IMG/VR virus record: IMGVR_UViG_3300042923_000235 | Location: 1-40,733 of that record | Length of the DNA stretch: 40,733 bases | Source of the DNA: a virus | Reading direction: 5' to 3' (one strand) | In this document: positions 7,548 to 15,885 of the stretch, piece by piece | How the letters are laid out: each line of letters starts with the position of its first letter | How positions within the stretch are numbered: the stretch's first letter is position 1 | Position numbers and translations under genes: made by a program | The notes under the pieces: generated by a model | Databases searched by the model: none | Seen by the model: only the letters and a program-made list of their open reading frames with translations | What the model was told of the DNA's origin: nothing

Positions 7548-7926
7548 TTACGTGCCCCATCTTTATAAGGAAATGGCTTGGGGTGTACTCGAGATGGGTA
7601 TCCAGCAACTCATGTTCCTCAAGGGCAAGAATCTTTACGACTGTCGCTACAATCAGAAGGCCGCACGTTGTTACCTGTATGAAGACCACCTGGAAGTTGA
7701 ACTGGACAAGATCATGTCCCACATCACCAGCCAGATGGGTAACGCAACCAATAAAACGTCACCGGATCATCCTTTTGTATACCAGATCCTAGCAAACGGC
7801 GATTTGTTGGTGTACATGGACGTCAGAGACTATGAACCCTTGGTAACTGACACCATTGAAGAGGAGTGCGGCGATGAGCAAGACATTTGGCTTGGCCCTG
7901 GGCTGCATTCCGATAGCCTTTGGTAA
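7432..7926 (+). CDS. Hypothetical protein, 164 aa
   Basis: Unrecognised. The ATG at 7432 has a strong GGAGG 6 nt upstream, although it lies 116 nt inside the preceding gene. The protein has a helical N-terminal half (LLENLLSEISSLSNDY) and a central basic/aromatic segment with three Cys residues. Its 3' end overlaps the next gene by 53 nt. The encoded C-terminus is Asp/Glu-rich then Gly/Leu/Ser. Confidence 0.65.
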   Translation: MNSLKLLSVGVFGELRGFQIDNRQLLENLLSEISSLSNDYVPHLYKEMAWGVLEMGIQQLMFLKGKNLYDCRYNQKAARCYLYEDHLEVELDKIMSHITSQMGNATNKTSPDHPFVYQILANGDLLVYMDVRDYEPLVTDTIEEECGDEQDIWLGPGLHSDSLW

Positions 7927-8242
7927 CCGTGGCTTTCACACCAATGAAATCACGAACCTGGTCACACTGTTAATGGGCGTGTGTCGGTTCAATGAAGAAC
8001 CTTATATACCAGGCGTCATTGCGGAGTTCATTCGCACCGAAATGGATTTGGATCCGTTACACGCACAGATCCTTATCCTTGACGCCTTAGGTGAATTGGT
8101 GGAAATAGGCATGCAGTTCAGACGGGTCGCTGCTACTGGCTTCCTGCAACGCTACGTGGTACACCCTCACATTATTTTGCTGGAAGTTGACGATGACTAC
8201 CAAAACCATTACGCACACAGTGATGCTGCCGCCAAACACTGA
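7874..8242 (+). CDS. Hypothetical protein, 122 aa
   Basis: Unrecognised. The start is placed at the ATG at 7874 (MSKTFGLALG) because GAGGAG lies just upstream; a TTG at 7856 is less likely. Residues about 5-17 are hydrophobic, though not a clear signal peptide. The middle is rich in Ile, Leu and Glu. It overlaps its neighbours by 53 nt upstream and 50 nt downstream, so translation of the cluster is probably coupled. Confidence 0.6.
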   Translation: MSKTFGLALGCIPIAFGNRGFHTNEITNLVTLLMGVCRFNEEPYIPGVIAEFIRTEMDLDPLHAQILILDALGELVEIGMQFRRVAATGFLQRYVVHPHIILLEVDDDYQNHYAHSDAAAKH

Positions 8243-8504
8243 TGTTCCGCAGTTCATCGGTGTGCACCGCAACCTTATGGATTCAATGCAAATTCCGCAC
8301 ACGCTGGATTTCTTCGATTCCACGGAAGCCTTCACTCACCCGATCGAGGAATGCCAGAAGCAGCTGACCACGGGATTCTTTGAATTCTTCCGTCAGCTGC
8401 AAGATCTGAAGAACCTCTACGGGTCGGTGCAATGTACCAACGCTACGGTGGGTAACAGCACGGTCACCTTTGTGTTTACCTACCAGGATTTGACCTCTGC
8501 ATAA
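8193..8504 (+). CDS. Hypothetical protein, 103 aa
   Basis: Unrecognised. Start at ATG 8193 with GGAAG upstream inside the preceding gene. The protein has a beta-like N-terminus (TKTITHTVMLPP), an amphipathic helix (QKQLTTGFFEFFRQLQDL) and a beta-like C-terminus (NSTVTFVFTYQDL). The 50-nt overlap with the previous gene and the 10-nt gap to the next fit the compact small-gene cluster. Confidence 0.6.
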   Translation: MTTKTITHTVMLPPNTDVPQFIGVHRNLMDSMQIPHTLDFFDSTEAFTHPIEECQKQLTTGFFEFFRQLQDLKNLYGSVQCTNATVGNSTVTFVFTYQDLTSA

Positions 8505-8514
8505 AGAGAACATC

Positions 8515-8874
8515 ATGTGGAAACGCATCCTGCCTATTGACTACGAAGAATTAGCTGATCACTTGTTGAGCAGCTATGCAATGGATTGCAAGGACTGGCC
8601 TGCTGAACCGTTTGATTTTCAAATGGCCAAGAACGTCCTGATCGATCATGTGGAAGCTATCATGGAAGATGGCGAGTGTTGCGCGGATGACAATCTTACT
8701 GACTTGTTGTTCAAAAACCACATCCATGGCTCGGTCAAGAATATCCATGTTACAAGCTTGCCTGGGACGGTTGTGTTTCGAGACGGACATTCTTTGAAGC
8801 TTCCGTTGGTTATTATTGAACTCGAAATGCAAGGAGACCTCCCATATGGCAACCCCGAATCCTTCACGTGGTGA
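8515..8874 (+). CDS. Hypothetical acidic protein, 119 aa
   Basis: Unrecognised. It is acidic in the first 70 residues, with four Cys (C24, then C54, C55 close together), followed by a beta-rich half ending LPLVIIELEMQGDLP. AGAGA precedes the ATG. The last 29 nt overlap the next gene. Confidence 0.6.
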   Translation: MWKRILPIDYEELADHLLSSYAMDCKDWPAEPFDFQMAKNVLIDHVEAIMEDGECCADDNLTDLLFKNHIHGSVKNIHVTSLPGTVVFRDGHSLKLPLVIIELEMQGDLPYGNPESFTW

Positions 8875-9259
8875 CATTGTTTCATTTCAGCTGGTAAAGA
8901 ACGGTATCAACGGGGGTGATCGCGTCGATGTGAAGGTCGACGGCATCCTCCAGTATGCCACGGCTCGATTGGTTGACCCGCAGTTGGCCATCAAGCACAA
9001 GAACCTGTTCCCGTACTTCAAGGACAAGGTCGGTAACGTCGACGATCCAAACGCCTATGGTTACCTGGCGTTGATCGGGCGTAACGACAAGCTGGAAATC
9101 GTCGGGATCCCTTGGATCAACGATTCGACCTTCCAGTTGATCGACGGCCGCAATGCGAACATGATGATCAACAACTGGCGTGAAGACTTCAGAGCTCCCC
9201 TGGAAACCTTCATGCAGAGCATTGGCGCTACGTACACCCTCACGGTGTTCGATAAGTAA
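8846..9259 (+). CDS. Hypothetical small beta-rich protein, 137 aa, probably highly expressed
   Basis: Start placed at ATG 8846 (MATPNPSRGD), which has AGGAG about 10 nt upstream. The protein looks like a compact beta barrel (DIVSFQLVKNG, RVDVKVDGILQYATARLVD, LEIVGIPWIN), similar in feel to the SH3-like small proteins common in large phages, but I cannot name it. Codon use is much more C-biased than in the genes just upstream, like phuZ and chmA, which suggests an abundant protein. It ends the small-gene cluster and is followed by a hairpin terminator. Confidence 0.65.
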   Translation: MATPNPSRGDIVSFQLVKNGINGGDRVDVKVDGILQYATARLVDPQLAIKHKNLFPYFKDKVGNVDDPNAYGYLALIGRNDKLEIVGIPWINDSTFQLIDGRNANMMINNWREDFRAPLETFMQSIGATYTLTVFDK

Positions 9260-9270
9260 GAATGATCTGT

Positions 9271-9319
9271 CACTACATTCCTCATCAATAGGGGAGTGTA
9301 GTGGCCCATTTTCTTTTTT
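9271..9319 (+). terminator. Intrinsic terminator
   Basis: CACTACA (9271-9277) pairs with TGTAGTG (9297-9303), with extra pairs inside, followed by a T-rich stretch (TTTTCTTTTTT, 9309-9319). It closes the small-gene cluster before the DNA polymerase gene. Confidence 0.65.
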
Positions 9320-9374
9320 GCGATCTGTCTTTTTCTTTTATGTCCAATTTGACTTTTCACCGAGTAATAAACCG

Positions 9375-11459
9375 ATGACTGCTGCGGCTCAACATCTGTC
9401 TCCCTTCTTGGAAGAGGAGTATGTACCTAACCGCAACTTGCTCCAGAACTACCACTACATGGCAGCGGCGTACCTGACGTCGATCTACAAGTGGGATTAC
9501 AAGACAGTACTGGAGCTGGTTGAGAAAGTATTCGTACCGAATCAGAATGGCTATAAGGAAGCCAAGTTCAAGGTATTCAAGAAGAACAAGTACGGCGACC
9601 GTGTTCCGGATATCATGCCGGCTCGTGAGTTCTTCCAGACGGTCAAAGATAACAACTGGCATCTGTCACCTTCGTTTGTTGCGTATACGCACACCAACCA
9701 GGAACAGTCGATTAACTCGATTGGTACTGAAACCTTTATTGAATTCCGTCGTCTTTACAAAGGCAAGATGAAAGGCGCCTTGGCGGTAGGTGATAAAGAA
9801 GCAGCACAAGCGTTTGACGAAATCCAGAAGGCTCTCAAGATCTTTAACAACGCCCAGTCTGGTGCGATGTCGTCTTCGGGTACTCCGCTGAACAACAAGT
9901 CGGGTCACACCACACTGACCTCGATCTGCCGTTCCCTGACCTCCGTCGCCAACCTGATGAACGAGCGACTGATTACAGGTAACCGGTTGCTACTCAGTTA
10001 CAACAAGTCCATGGAACTGTTTATCAGTACCCTGGCATTTGCGAAGCGTGACAAGATCCAGGCGGTCATCGATAAGTACCAGATGAACTACGCCACTGTG
10101 GACCAGGTCATGGACATGGTGAAACGTTGCTCCGCGTATTACTGGAACAACAAGACACAGTTGGGTGCTATCCGTGAGTTCATGAGTGGGCTGTCTCCGC
10201 TGGAACTGACCATCATCCTCTGCACCATGGACCTTCGCGGTCTGTACACCACCAACAAAGAAGTCATCAAGCGATTCTTCGATGAATGGTGCAAAGTTCC
10301 TGAGATGCCTGCGTCGTTTGAAAACGTTACCACCATCAAGGCGGCTAACGACGACTACAAGACGCTCTGTATTACCAAGCTGGGTAAGAAGGCCACACCG
10401 GAGCAATCGGCGTACCTGAACGCCTACCACGTCAGCCTGGAAGTTAAATGGAAGGACTTCATTGAAGCTTTCTTGAAGGCCGACATTCCGCCGTCGGGTG
10501 TATTCAGTGTTAAGGAATTGGTGCGTGAAAACGTAGTGACCTCCGACACTGACTCGATGATCTATTCGGTTGATGCGATCATTGATGACTACATCACCGA
10601 CAAGGAAGATGTACTGGCGTTCAACGGGGTACTGACGTACTTCATTCGCTGTATCGCGGTAGACCAGCATGCGCGCCTCAGTGTCAACATGAACGTGGCC
10701 CGCAAGTACCGCCATCGTCTGAACATGAAGAACGAGTACTTGTTTAGTGCTTACTTCACGACGTCGATGTCCAAGCACTATTACGCATTGCAGCTGATGT
10801 TGGAGGGTATTCTTTACGACGACCCTAAACTGGAACTGAAGGGTGTGCATCTCAGGGGTATCAAGATTGCACTCAAGGTTCGAGAGTTTACCAACAAGCT
10901 TATGCGGGATTCGTTGGATGCGCTCTACAACGGCAAGCAAATGGATGCACCAGCTTTGTTGAAAGCAGTGGGTGATCTGGAACGCTTGTTGTTCGAAGAA
11001 CTGGAGAGCGGTGGTTGGAGCTGGTTGACCAAGAACGGCATCAAGGAAGAAAGCGCATACAGCAACGCTGACTCATCGATCTACTTCTACCACGAGATGT
11101 GGAAGCAGGTGTTTGCCGATACCTATGGCGATGCACCAGAGCTGCCGTATCGTGCGTACAAGGTCAACGTCACACTGGATAACAAGACCAAGGTCAAGAA
11201 GTTTACTGAGACCTACGGCGAGAGTGACGTTGTGAAGAAGATGATGGAGTACATCGAGGCTCGTGGTTCTTTGACTGCGATCTATGTTCCTATTGACATG
11301 ATTGAAAGCATTGGTGGTATCCCGAAAGAGATCCTGCCGATTGTCGATACACGCTCGTTGATTGCACAGAACTATAAGTCCATTTACGCGATCCTCGAAT
11401 CGTTGGGCTTGTACATCATGAACGCTAAAGTGACTCGGTTAGTATCGGACGAGCATTGA
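9375..11459 (+). CDS. Family B DNA polymerase, C-terminal part (motifs B and C)
   Basis: 694 aa from ATG 9375. SDTDSMIY at 390-397 is motif C of family B polymerases (DTDS, two catalytic Asp). Residues about 151-205 hold a motif B-like helix (LKIFNNAQSGAMSSSG) and the following SICRSLTS...NERLITGNRLL region, as in the fingers/palm of this family. Motif A (DxxSLYP) and a 3'-5' exonuclease domain are absent. The spacing between motifs B and C (about 220 aa) is long. The missing half must be another gene outside the window, or the protein is unusual. It would replicate phage DNA, presumably inside the phage nucleus. Ribosome site is weak. Internal ATGs exist but this one starts the conserved-looking sequence. 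Confidence 0.75.
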   Translation: MTAAAQHLSPFLEEEYVPNRNLLQNYHYMAAAYLTSIYKWDYKTVLELVEKVFVPNQNGYKEAKFKVFKKNKYGDRVPDIMPAREFFQTVKDNNWHLSPSFVAYTHTNQEQSINSIGTETFIEFRRLYKGKMKGALAVGDKEAAQAFDEIQKALKIFNNAQSGAMSSSGTPLNNKSGHTTLTSICRSLTSVANLMNERLITGNRLLLSYNKSMELFISTLAFAKRDKIQAVIDKYQMNYATVDQVMDMVKRCSAYYWNNKTQLGAIREFMSGLSPLELTIILCTMDLRGLYTTNKEVIKRFFDEWCKVPEMPASFENVTTIKAANDDYKTLCITKLGKKATPEQSAYLNAYHVSLEVKWKDFIEAFLKADIPPSGVFSVKELVRENVVTSDTDSMIYSVDAIIDDYITDKEDVLAFNGVLTYFIRCIAVDQHARLSVNMNVARKYRHRLNMKNEYLFSAYFTTSMSKHYYALQLMLEGILYDDPKLELKGVHLRGIKIALKVREFTNKLMRDSLDALYNGKQMDAPALLKAVGDLERLLFEELESGGWSWLTKNGIKEESAYSNADSSIYFYHEMWKQVFADTYGDAPELPYRAYKVNVTLDNKTKVKKFTETYGESDVVKKMMEYIEARGSLTAIYVPIDMIESIGGIPKEILPIVDTRSLIAQNYKSIYAILESLGLYIMNAKVTRLVSDEH

Positions 11460-11468
11460 GGAATAATA

Positions 11469-11813
11469 ATGATCACAATCAAAAAAGGCCCGCACGGGTA
11501 CTATACGGACGAACCGAAGTATACCAATGATGGGTTTGGTGATCCTATCATCGACGAAACTTTTGACAGAGCCAGCGTGGTGCTAACCGTCGGGTTTAAC
11601 CAACCAGGTTGTCGATTACCGTTGGTGGGTTACACTGTTATGTACGTAACCGATATCAATGGTCGTGAGTGTCGCGTTGTCTGCAACAAAGACAATGAAA
11701 TCGAGAAGATCAGCGTCGGCAACGAACTGATCACCTCTCTTGATCTGGATGAGAATAACGGTTTCTGGTTTATGGTAAGCGGCATTCCCAAACCGACAGC
11801 GGTTTGTGCTTGA
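11469..11813 (+). CDS. Hypothetical protein, 114 aa
   Basis: Unrecognised. It starts 9 nt after the polymerase stop, with GAGGA upstream of the ATG. It looks like a small beta-rich protein (VVLTVGFNQPG, YTVMYVTDINGRECRVVCN, GFWFMVSGIP). It is co-transcribed with the polymerase gene, so a link to replication is possible but unproven. Its TGA overlaps the ATG of the next gene by one base. Confidence 0.65.
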   Translation: MITIKKGPHGYYTDEPKYTNDGFGDPIIDETFDRASVVLTVGFNQPGCRLPLVGYTVMYVTDINGRECRVVCNKDNEIEKISVGNELITSLDLDENNGFWFMVSGIPKPTAVCA

Positions 11814-12211
11814 TGGGTACGGTACATTACCTAGCAGACGCTAGAAAGAAGTATATGCGACCAGAACACGAAACCAAGAAACTCACAGACACGGCTAAAA
11901 TAGTCGGTGAGTATTTTGCTAAGTATCTGGAATGCGCTCAAGAACTTTCTGACCTTACAACCAAACTCAATGCACATAAGGAGCTTGTAAAAGGATGGCG
12001 TGGTTGGTTCAGAAGTTTCTATAAGAGACCTACAACCAACCAACGGCAACATGCAGTGGACTACACCAGGTTGCGGATGAACTACTGGTACGGCGAGTAC
12101 AAGCAAGCCAAGAGAGCATTTGACTGCGAGAAGGAAAAGCTTGACCGTCGTCTGGAATGGATGGACATGTTCCGTAAGCCAGAGTACCTGCCTGTAGATC
12201 CACCCAAGTAA
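11813..12211 (+). CDS. Hypothetical basic protein, 132 aa, probable coiled coil
   Basis: Start at ATG 11813, overlapping the preceding stop (TGATG), so translation is probably coupled; no strong independent ribosome site is visible. The protein is rich in Lys, Arg, Glu and Tyr, and largely helical (ETKKLTDTAKIVGEYFAKYLE; KQAKRAFDCEKEKLDRRLE). A Trp/Arg-rich patch (GWRGWFRSFYKR) is in the middle. A nucleic-acid or membrane-surface role is possible; nothing specific is recognised. Confidence 0.65.
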   Translation: MGTVHYLADARKKYMRPEHETKKLTDTAKIVGEYFAKYLECAQELSDLTTKLNAHKELVKGWRGWFRSFYKRPTTNQRQHAVDYTRLRMNYWYGEYKQAKRAFDCEKEKLDRRLEWMDMFRKPEYLPVDPPK

Positions 12212-12226
12212 AGATATAACTCGACC

Positions 12227-12271
12227 TACTCCTACCAGCCCCGCAAAGGGCTGGTAGGAGTATAGTCTTTT
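12227..12271. terminator. Strong bidirectional terminator
   Basis: A 15-bp perfect stem (12227-12241 with 12248-12262) with loop CGCAAA, followed by TCTTTTTGCTA. It lies between convergent genes (plus, ending 12211; minus, ending 12354), so it can serve both. Confidence 0.85.
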
Positions 12272-12353
12272 TGCTATTTTTTAAGATTTTTGAATGAAAT
12301 ATGGGAGCACTTCGTCGGTTGGACCGTTAAGTCTCCTCCCGTACAATGAAAAA

Positions 12354-13457
12354 TCAACGAAAGTTGATGTCATTGAGTACTTTCACTTCTTCCAGCAAAT
12401 CACCCAGATGCTTCCTGAAAAACACTTCGGGGATGTTCTTCTGGCGATAGGCGATCTGTCGATACAAGCGGTCGATGTCAGCATTGATGTCCGCACACTT
12501 ATACTTCATGCGGTTACCAATCGACAGGTAGACCGCACACACTTTTAGGTAAGCCGGTTCAAAGGCCCAACCCGTCTGAGCGTACAACGCTTGGTCATGC
12601 GGATCAACGTAGTTCGTGTAGGGCTTGCGGTACAGACTGTCAATCTGCTTAAGCATCATCCACACGTCCTGTAACCGACGACCGGTCAACACATCTATAA
12701 GGAAGAGCATGTAGTTCTTGAACAGCTTCTCTTCATTCAACGTGGTGAACTTCACCGACTCGCTACGCAGCAGGTCATTGAGATCTTGTTCCTTTACGAA
12801 GAACTCGTAAAGGATGTTGATGACTGCTAACTGGTTCTGGTACAGCGTGGCGTGGTACAGTGGGTACATGCAGACGTAGGAGGCAGGACCCGTATTGACT
12901 TCCCGCTTCTCACGCATGAACAACCACCAGCCAACTGCCAGAGCTACCATGTCCAAACCAATGATCGCAACATCCTTAATGTCATTGCTAATGGTCTGGC
13001 TCTTTTCAACAGTATGTTTGTACCCCCGATCCAATACTGTTGAGTATAGCGGGATCACCGCTCGCAGGTCTTCCAGCTTCAGGGTGTTTTCATCTAAGTT
13101 GGTTAAGCCATCCAGTAGAACCCAGTGCTCTCGGACATTGCGACGATAGAACCCATCGGCCTCTGCAAAGCCAATACGGTTGATCGAAGTGATGTGGAAG
13201 ATCGTGCACAGTGAATTAGCACGGAAGCGTGTATTATCTACAACCTCCTGCAAGGTCCATGCGGGATCGATCATCAGGTGGTGGAGAAGACCCACCAGTT
13301 TGTTCTGGTCTTCGAGGTGGAAGGAAGAACGATCCACGTAGGCTCGGTAGTCCTTTCGGTTGAACTCGGTTACACGGTGTAGATTCCCCAAGTCACTGAA
13401 ATTGCTACGGGGATACTTCCGGCTGATATCCTCAGCAGGATACGTAAAGATAGTCAT
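12354..13457 (-). CDS. Hypothetical protein, 367 aa, with a hydrophobic segment
   Basis: Unrecognised. Residues about 165-183 (VAIIGLDMVALAVGWWLFM) form the most hydrophobic segment and could span a membrane or be a buried helix. The rest is helical and soluble-looking, with many Tyr, Leu and Asn. No Shine-Dalgarno is seen before the ATG at 13457 (context CCCCCCTATG), so translation may rely on a short or leaderless transcript. It is a lone minus-strand gene between the polymerase unit and chmA, and could be a late virion protein. Confidence 0.7.
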   Translation of the reverse strand: MTIFTYPAEDISRKYPRSNFSDLGNLHRVTEFNRKDYRAYVDRSSFHLEDQNKLVGLLHHLMIDPAWTLQEVVDNTRFRANSLCTIFHITSINRIGFAEADGFYRRNVREHWVLLDGLTNLDENTLKLEDLRAVIPLYSTVLDRGYKHTVEKSQTISNDIKDVAIIGLDMVALAVGWWLFMREKREVNTGPASYVCMYPLYHATLYQNQLAVINILYEFFVKEQDLNDLLRSESVKFTTLNEEKLFKNYMLFLIDVLTGRRLQDVWMMLKQIDSLYRKPYTNYVDPHDQALYAQTGWAFEPAYLKVCAVYLSIGNRMKYKCADINADIDRLYRQIAYRQKNIPEVFFRKHLGDLLEEVKVLNDINFR

Positions 13458-13763
13458 AGGGGGGCTGTCCGAAACAAATGATGGGGATGTAGAAATAAAG
13501 TGTTACTGTAATTCCCTATCTTATGTGAACAAGTCACATCGGGAGAAGATCTCCCATTGGGGACCATTGCGCAATTCTGGGATTTGTGATGCAGTATTGA
13601 ATACGCTTACTCTATATCATCCCTGCTGAAAAGTGGGGTGATTTTGGTTGGGGTAAGAATATTTCAGGCCTACATTACTTATGGGATTAGTAATACGAAT
13701 GTTCCACATCCGTAAAGATAATCCTGCTATAGCAAACTATCTTCGTACACAAGGAATAAATCC
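13458..13763 (+). other. chmA upstream region, 306 bp
   Basis: No gene seen. It separates divergent genes. It holds the promoter-like motif at 13658-13678, overlapping a small stem-loop (TTACT 13675-13679 / AGTAA 13688-13692). A TTATTTCTACATCCCC stretch on the minus strand (about 13472-13487) weakly resembles the motif facing the minus gene. Confidence 0.5.
13658..13678 (+). promoter_or_regulatory. Phage promoter-like motif upstream of chmA
   Basis: AATATTTCAGGCCTACATTAC, nearly identical to the copy upstream of phuZ over TTTCA(A/G)GCCTACATTAC. It ends 85 bp before the chmA ATG, leaving a leader of roughly 80 nt. Confidence 0.6.
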
Positions 13764-15782
13764 ATGACTCTGAATACCGGTTCCGAAAGCACTTCCTGGA
13801 ACGAAAACGAAAAGCCTACCAACGCTAACCAGGCTCCAGGCGCTCCGGGCACCATGGCTCCTCTGGATGGTCTTGCTGGTCTGCTCCGTCTGCCGTCCAT
13901 GACGTCCGACAACCGTAACCTCAAAGAGGTTGCTGAATGCGTCGAGAAACTCGAGGCCATTTACGAATCCGCCAAGAAGTCGACCACCAACGAACTGCAA
14001 CGCCGCATCGTTCCGACCGTCGAAAGCCTCACCCCGGCCATCTCGGCCCAACTGCCAGGCGTCGGCCTGTACGTTGTCTTCGACGGCACCATGTACGTCA
14101 TGGCTGCGCTGTTCTACAACCGCACCCTGTCCATCGGCGTCGAGCGCATCACCGTCAACGCCAACAACATCATGCAGCAAATGTCGGCGCCGCTGACTCC
14201 AGCCCAGTACCCGAACAACGTGTTCCTGGAAAAGCTGACTTCCCACTACACCAAAGTGGCCGAAGGTCAAGGCGTGAAGAACGTCAGCGTGATCAACATG
14301 ATCGTCGTCGACCTGGAAATGCTGGGCCATCCGGAAGCCGGCGATCCGAAAGACTACGCTCACCGTCAGGCGAACTACATCGCCTCCGAGTGGGAAGAAG
14401 CGATCATGGTCAAGACCGTGCGCGAAATCGTTGCCAAGGGTTATCAGATCCCTGCTCCGTTCGCCACTCCTGATCAGCCGTACGGCAAAGACGGTTGCGC
14501 TGAAGCACGCGTCAACGCCATCAGCTTCCGTACCTCCAAGGCCGGCACTCTGACCGCGGACAACATGGAAGTGATCGTTTCGACGATCAACAACAACAAC
14601 CAGAACAGCGGCAACTTCCAGGCGAACTCGAAAGAGATCATCCGGGCTACCGCAGCTGTCAGCCTGAACGGCGTGTCGTGGGAAGACCACCAGCGTTTCA
14701 TGATGTCGCACCGCTCGCAAGAGCAAATGAACGCGCTGCAACAGTTCCTCGGCAACCAAATGGGCATGGGTGTTTACCCACAGGGCTTCAAACCTCTGCG
14801 TCCAGTGATCACTGTCGGTACCGTTCAAGCCGGCGAGCAACTCTGCAACAACGGCGGTCTGTTCCCGTTCTTCACCGGCCTGTACGCGCTGATGGCGACG
14901 AACAACCAGTACGTCTGGTCCGAAGCTCTGCGCCGTCATAGCGTTGGTGCTCGCGGTAACCTGGCCGACCTGGAAACCCGTGTTGACCAAATGGTTAGCC
15001 AGATCCCTGGTGGCTTCCAGAACCCGCAACGTATCCGTCTCGACGAGAAGAAGATGTCGGACACCGAGCTGGTCAACAACTGGATCCGTCAGAACGTTTC
15101 CCCGCATGCGACTTTCCAGATCAACCTGATCCCGGCCGGTCCGAACGCGTCGATCAACAACTTCTTCTTCCAACTGGCCAAGGTCGGTCAGAACGCAGCA
15201 GAAATCAAAGTTGTTATCTCGCTCATCGACAGCATGACCAAGGGCGCGTTCTCGGAAATCATCCGTGCCAACGCCACCTCGCAACAAGGCTGGGTACCGT
15301 CCAAGCCAGTGCTGATCCCGACTGGCATGATCGCTGTAAACGGCCTGGCCGAATACGCCGGTCGCAAGTTCAACACCCAGGAACTGGACGAGATGATGAT
15401 CTCGCACATCAAGGGCCCGAAAGGTCAGCTCGCAGCCGAAAGCCTGCTGTCGACCATGTACGGCACCATCCAGGGCGAAGAGTTCAAGCAACGTGCTCAG
15501 AAGCTGCGCGTGGAAACCAGCTCGTCGCTGTTCGACGGTCAGGTTCACATCAACGGCTGGGCTCAGCCTCACATCTGGGCGCCTGACTTCATGGCTGCCA
15601 TGTCGAAAGCCATGGACTCCATCGGTCAGCTGAACGTTGCCAACAACCTGGGCAGCTGGCGCAACACCAGCCTGGCTTCGACGCCGGGTATCGGTCTGGC
15701 TACCCTCGTGGGTGCTGGCTCGAACAACGCCACCGGCAACGGTCTCGGCGTTGCTTACAACATGAACATGCCATTCATGTAA
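13764..15782 (+). CDS. chmA: Probable chimallin, phage nucleus shell protein
   Basis: 672 aa. Assigned mainly by synteny: in phiKZ the shell protein (gp54) lies directly upstream of the nvRNAP beta' N subunit (gp55) and downstream of phuZ (gp39), exactly as here. The length is close to, though somewhat longer than, the roughly 600-630 aa chimallins. It has a disordered Ser/Thr/Asn/Pro-rich N-terminus (about 1-30) and a Gly/Asn-rich C-terminal tail (about 635-672), which fits the flexible terminal segments that interlock shell protomers. Codon use is the most biased in the window, as expected for a very abundant protein. It is a single-gene unit with its own promoter motif and terminator. I cannot verify the fold from sequence by eye. 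Alternative: another abundant structural protein. Confidence 0.75.
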   Translation: MTLNTGSESTSWNENEKPTNANQAPGAPGTMAPLDGLAGLLRLPSMTSDNRNLKEVAECVEKLEAIYESAKKSTTNELQRRIVPTVESLTPAISAQLPGVGLYVVFDGTMYVMAALFYNRTLSIGVERITVNANNIMQQMSAPLTPAQYPNNVFLEKLTSHYTKVAEGQGVKNVSVINMIVVDLEMLGHPEAGDPKDYAHRQANYIASEWEEAIMVKTVREIVAKGYQIPAPFATPDQPYGKDGCAEARVNAISFRTSKAGTLTADNMEVIVSTINNNNQNSGNFQANSKEIIRATAAVSLNGVSWEDHQRFMMSHRSQEQMNALQQFLGNQMGMGVYPQGFKPLRPVITVGTVQAGEQLCNNGGLFPFFTGLYALMATNNQYVWSEALRRHSVGARGNLADLETRVDQMVSQIPGGFQNPQRIRLDEKKMSDTELVNNWIRQNVSPHATFQINLIPAGPNASINNFFFQLAKVGQNAAEIKVVISLIDSMTKGAFSEIIRANATSQQGWVPSKPVLIPTGMIAVNGLAEYAGRKFNTQELDEMMISHIKGPKGQLAAESLLSTMYGTIQGEEFKQRAQKLRVETSSSLFDGQVHINGWAQPHIWAPDFMAAMSKAMDSIGQLNVANNLGSWRNTSLASTPGIGLATLVGAGSNNATGNGLGVAYNMNMPFM

Positions 15783-15818
15783 GTGTCGTAAGTGTTGTAG
15801 CCTGCAATGGATTGGTGG

Positions 15819-15860
15819 GCGAGAGGGGTAACACCCTCTCGCTTGCTGATCTCTTTTTTC
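15819..15860 (+). terminator. Intrinsic terminator after chmA
   Basis: GCGAGAGGG (15819-15827) pairs with CCCTCTCGC (15834-15842) around the loop GTAACA, followed by T-rich DNA (15853-15858). The hairpin after the gene ending at 18184 has the same GGG-GTAACA-CCC tip. Confidence 0.75.
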
Positions 15861-15885
15861 TGTTTTATCTTTTTTGGAGTCGGCC

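Noticed and set aside
13472-13487. Minus-strand copy of the CCTACATTA motif facing the gene at 13457
   Set aside because: It matches only TTATTTCTACAT and lacks the conserved spacing and ATTA end.
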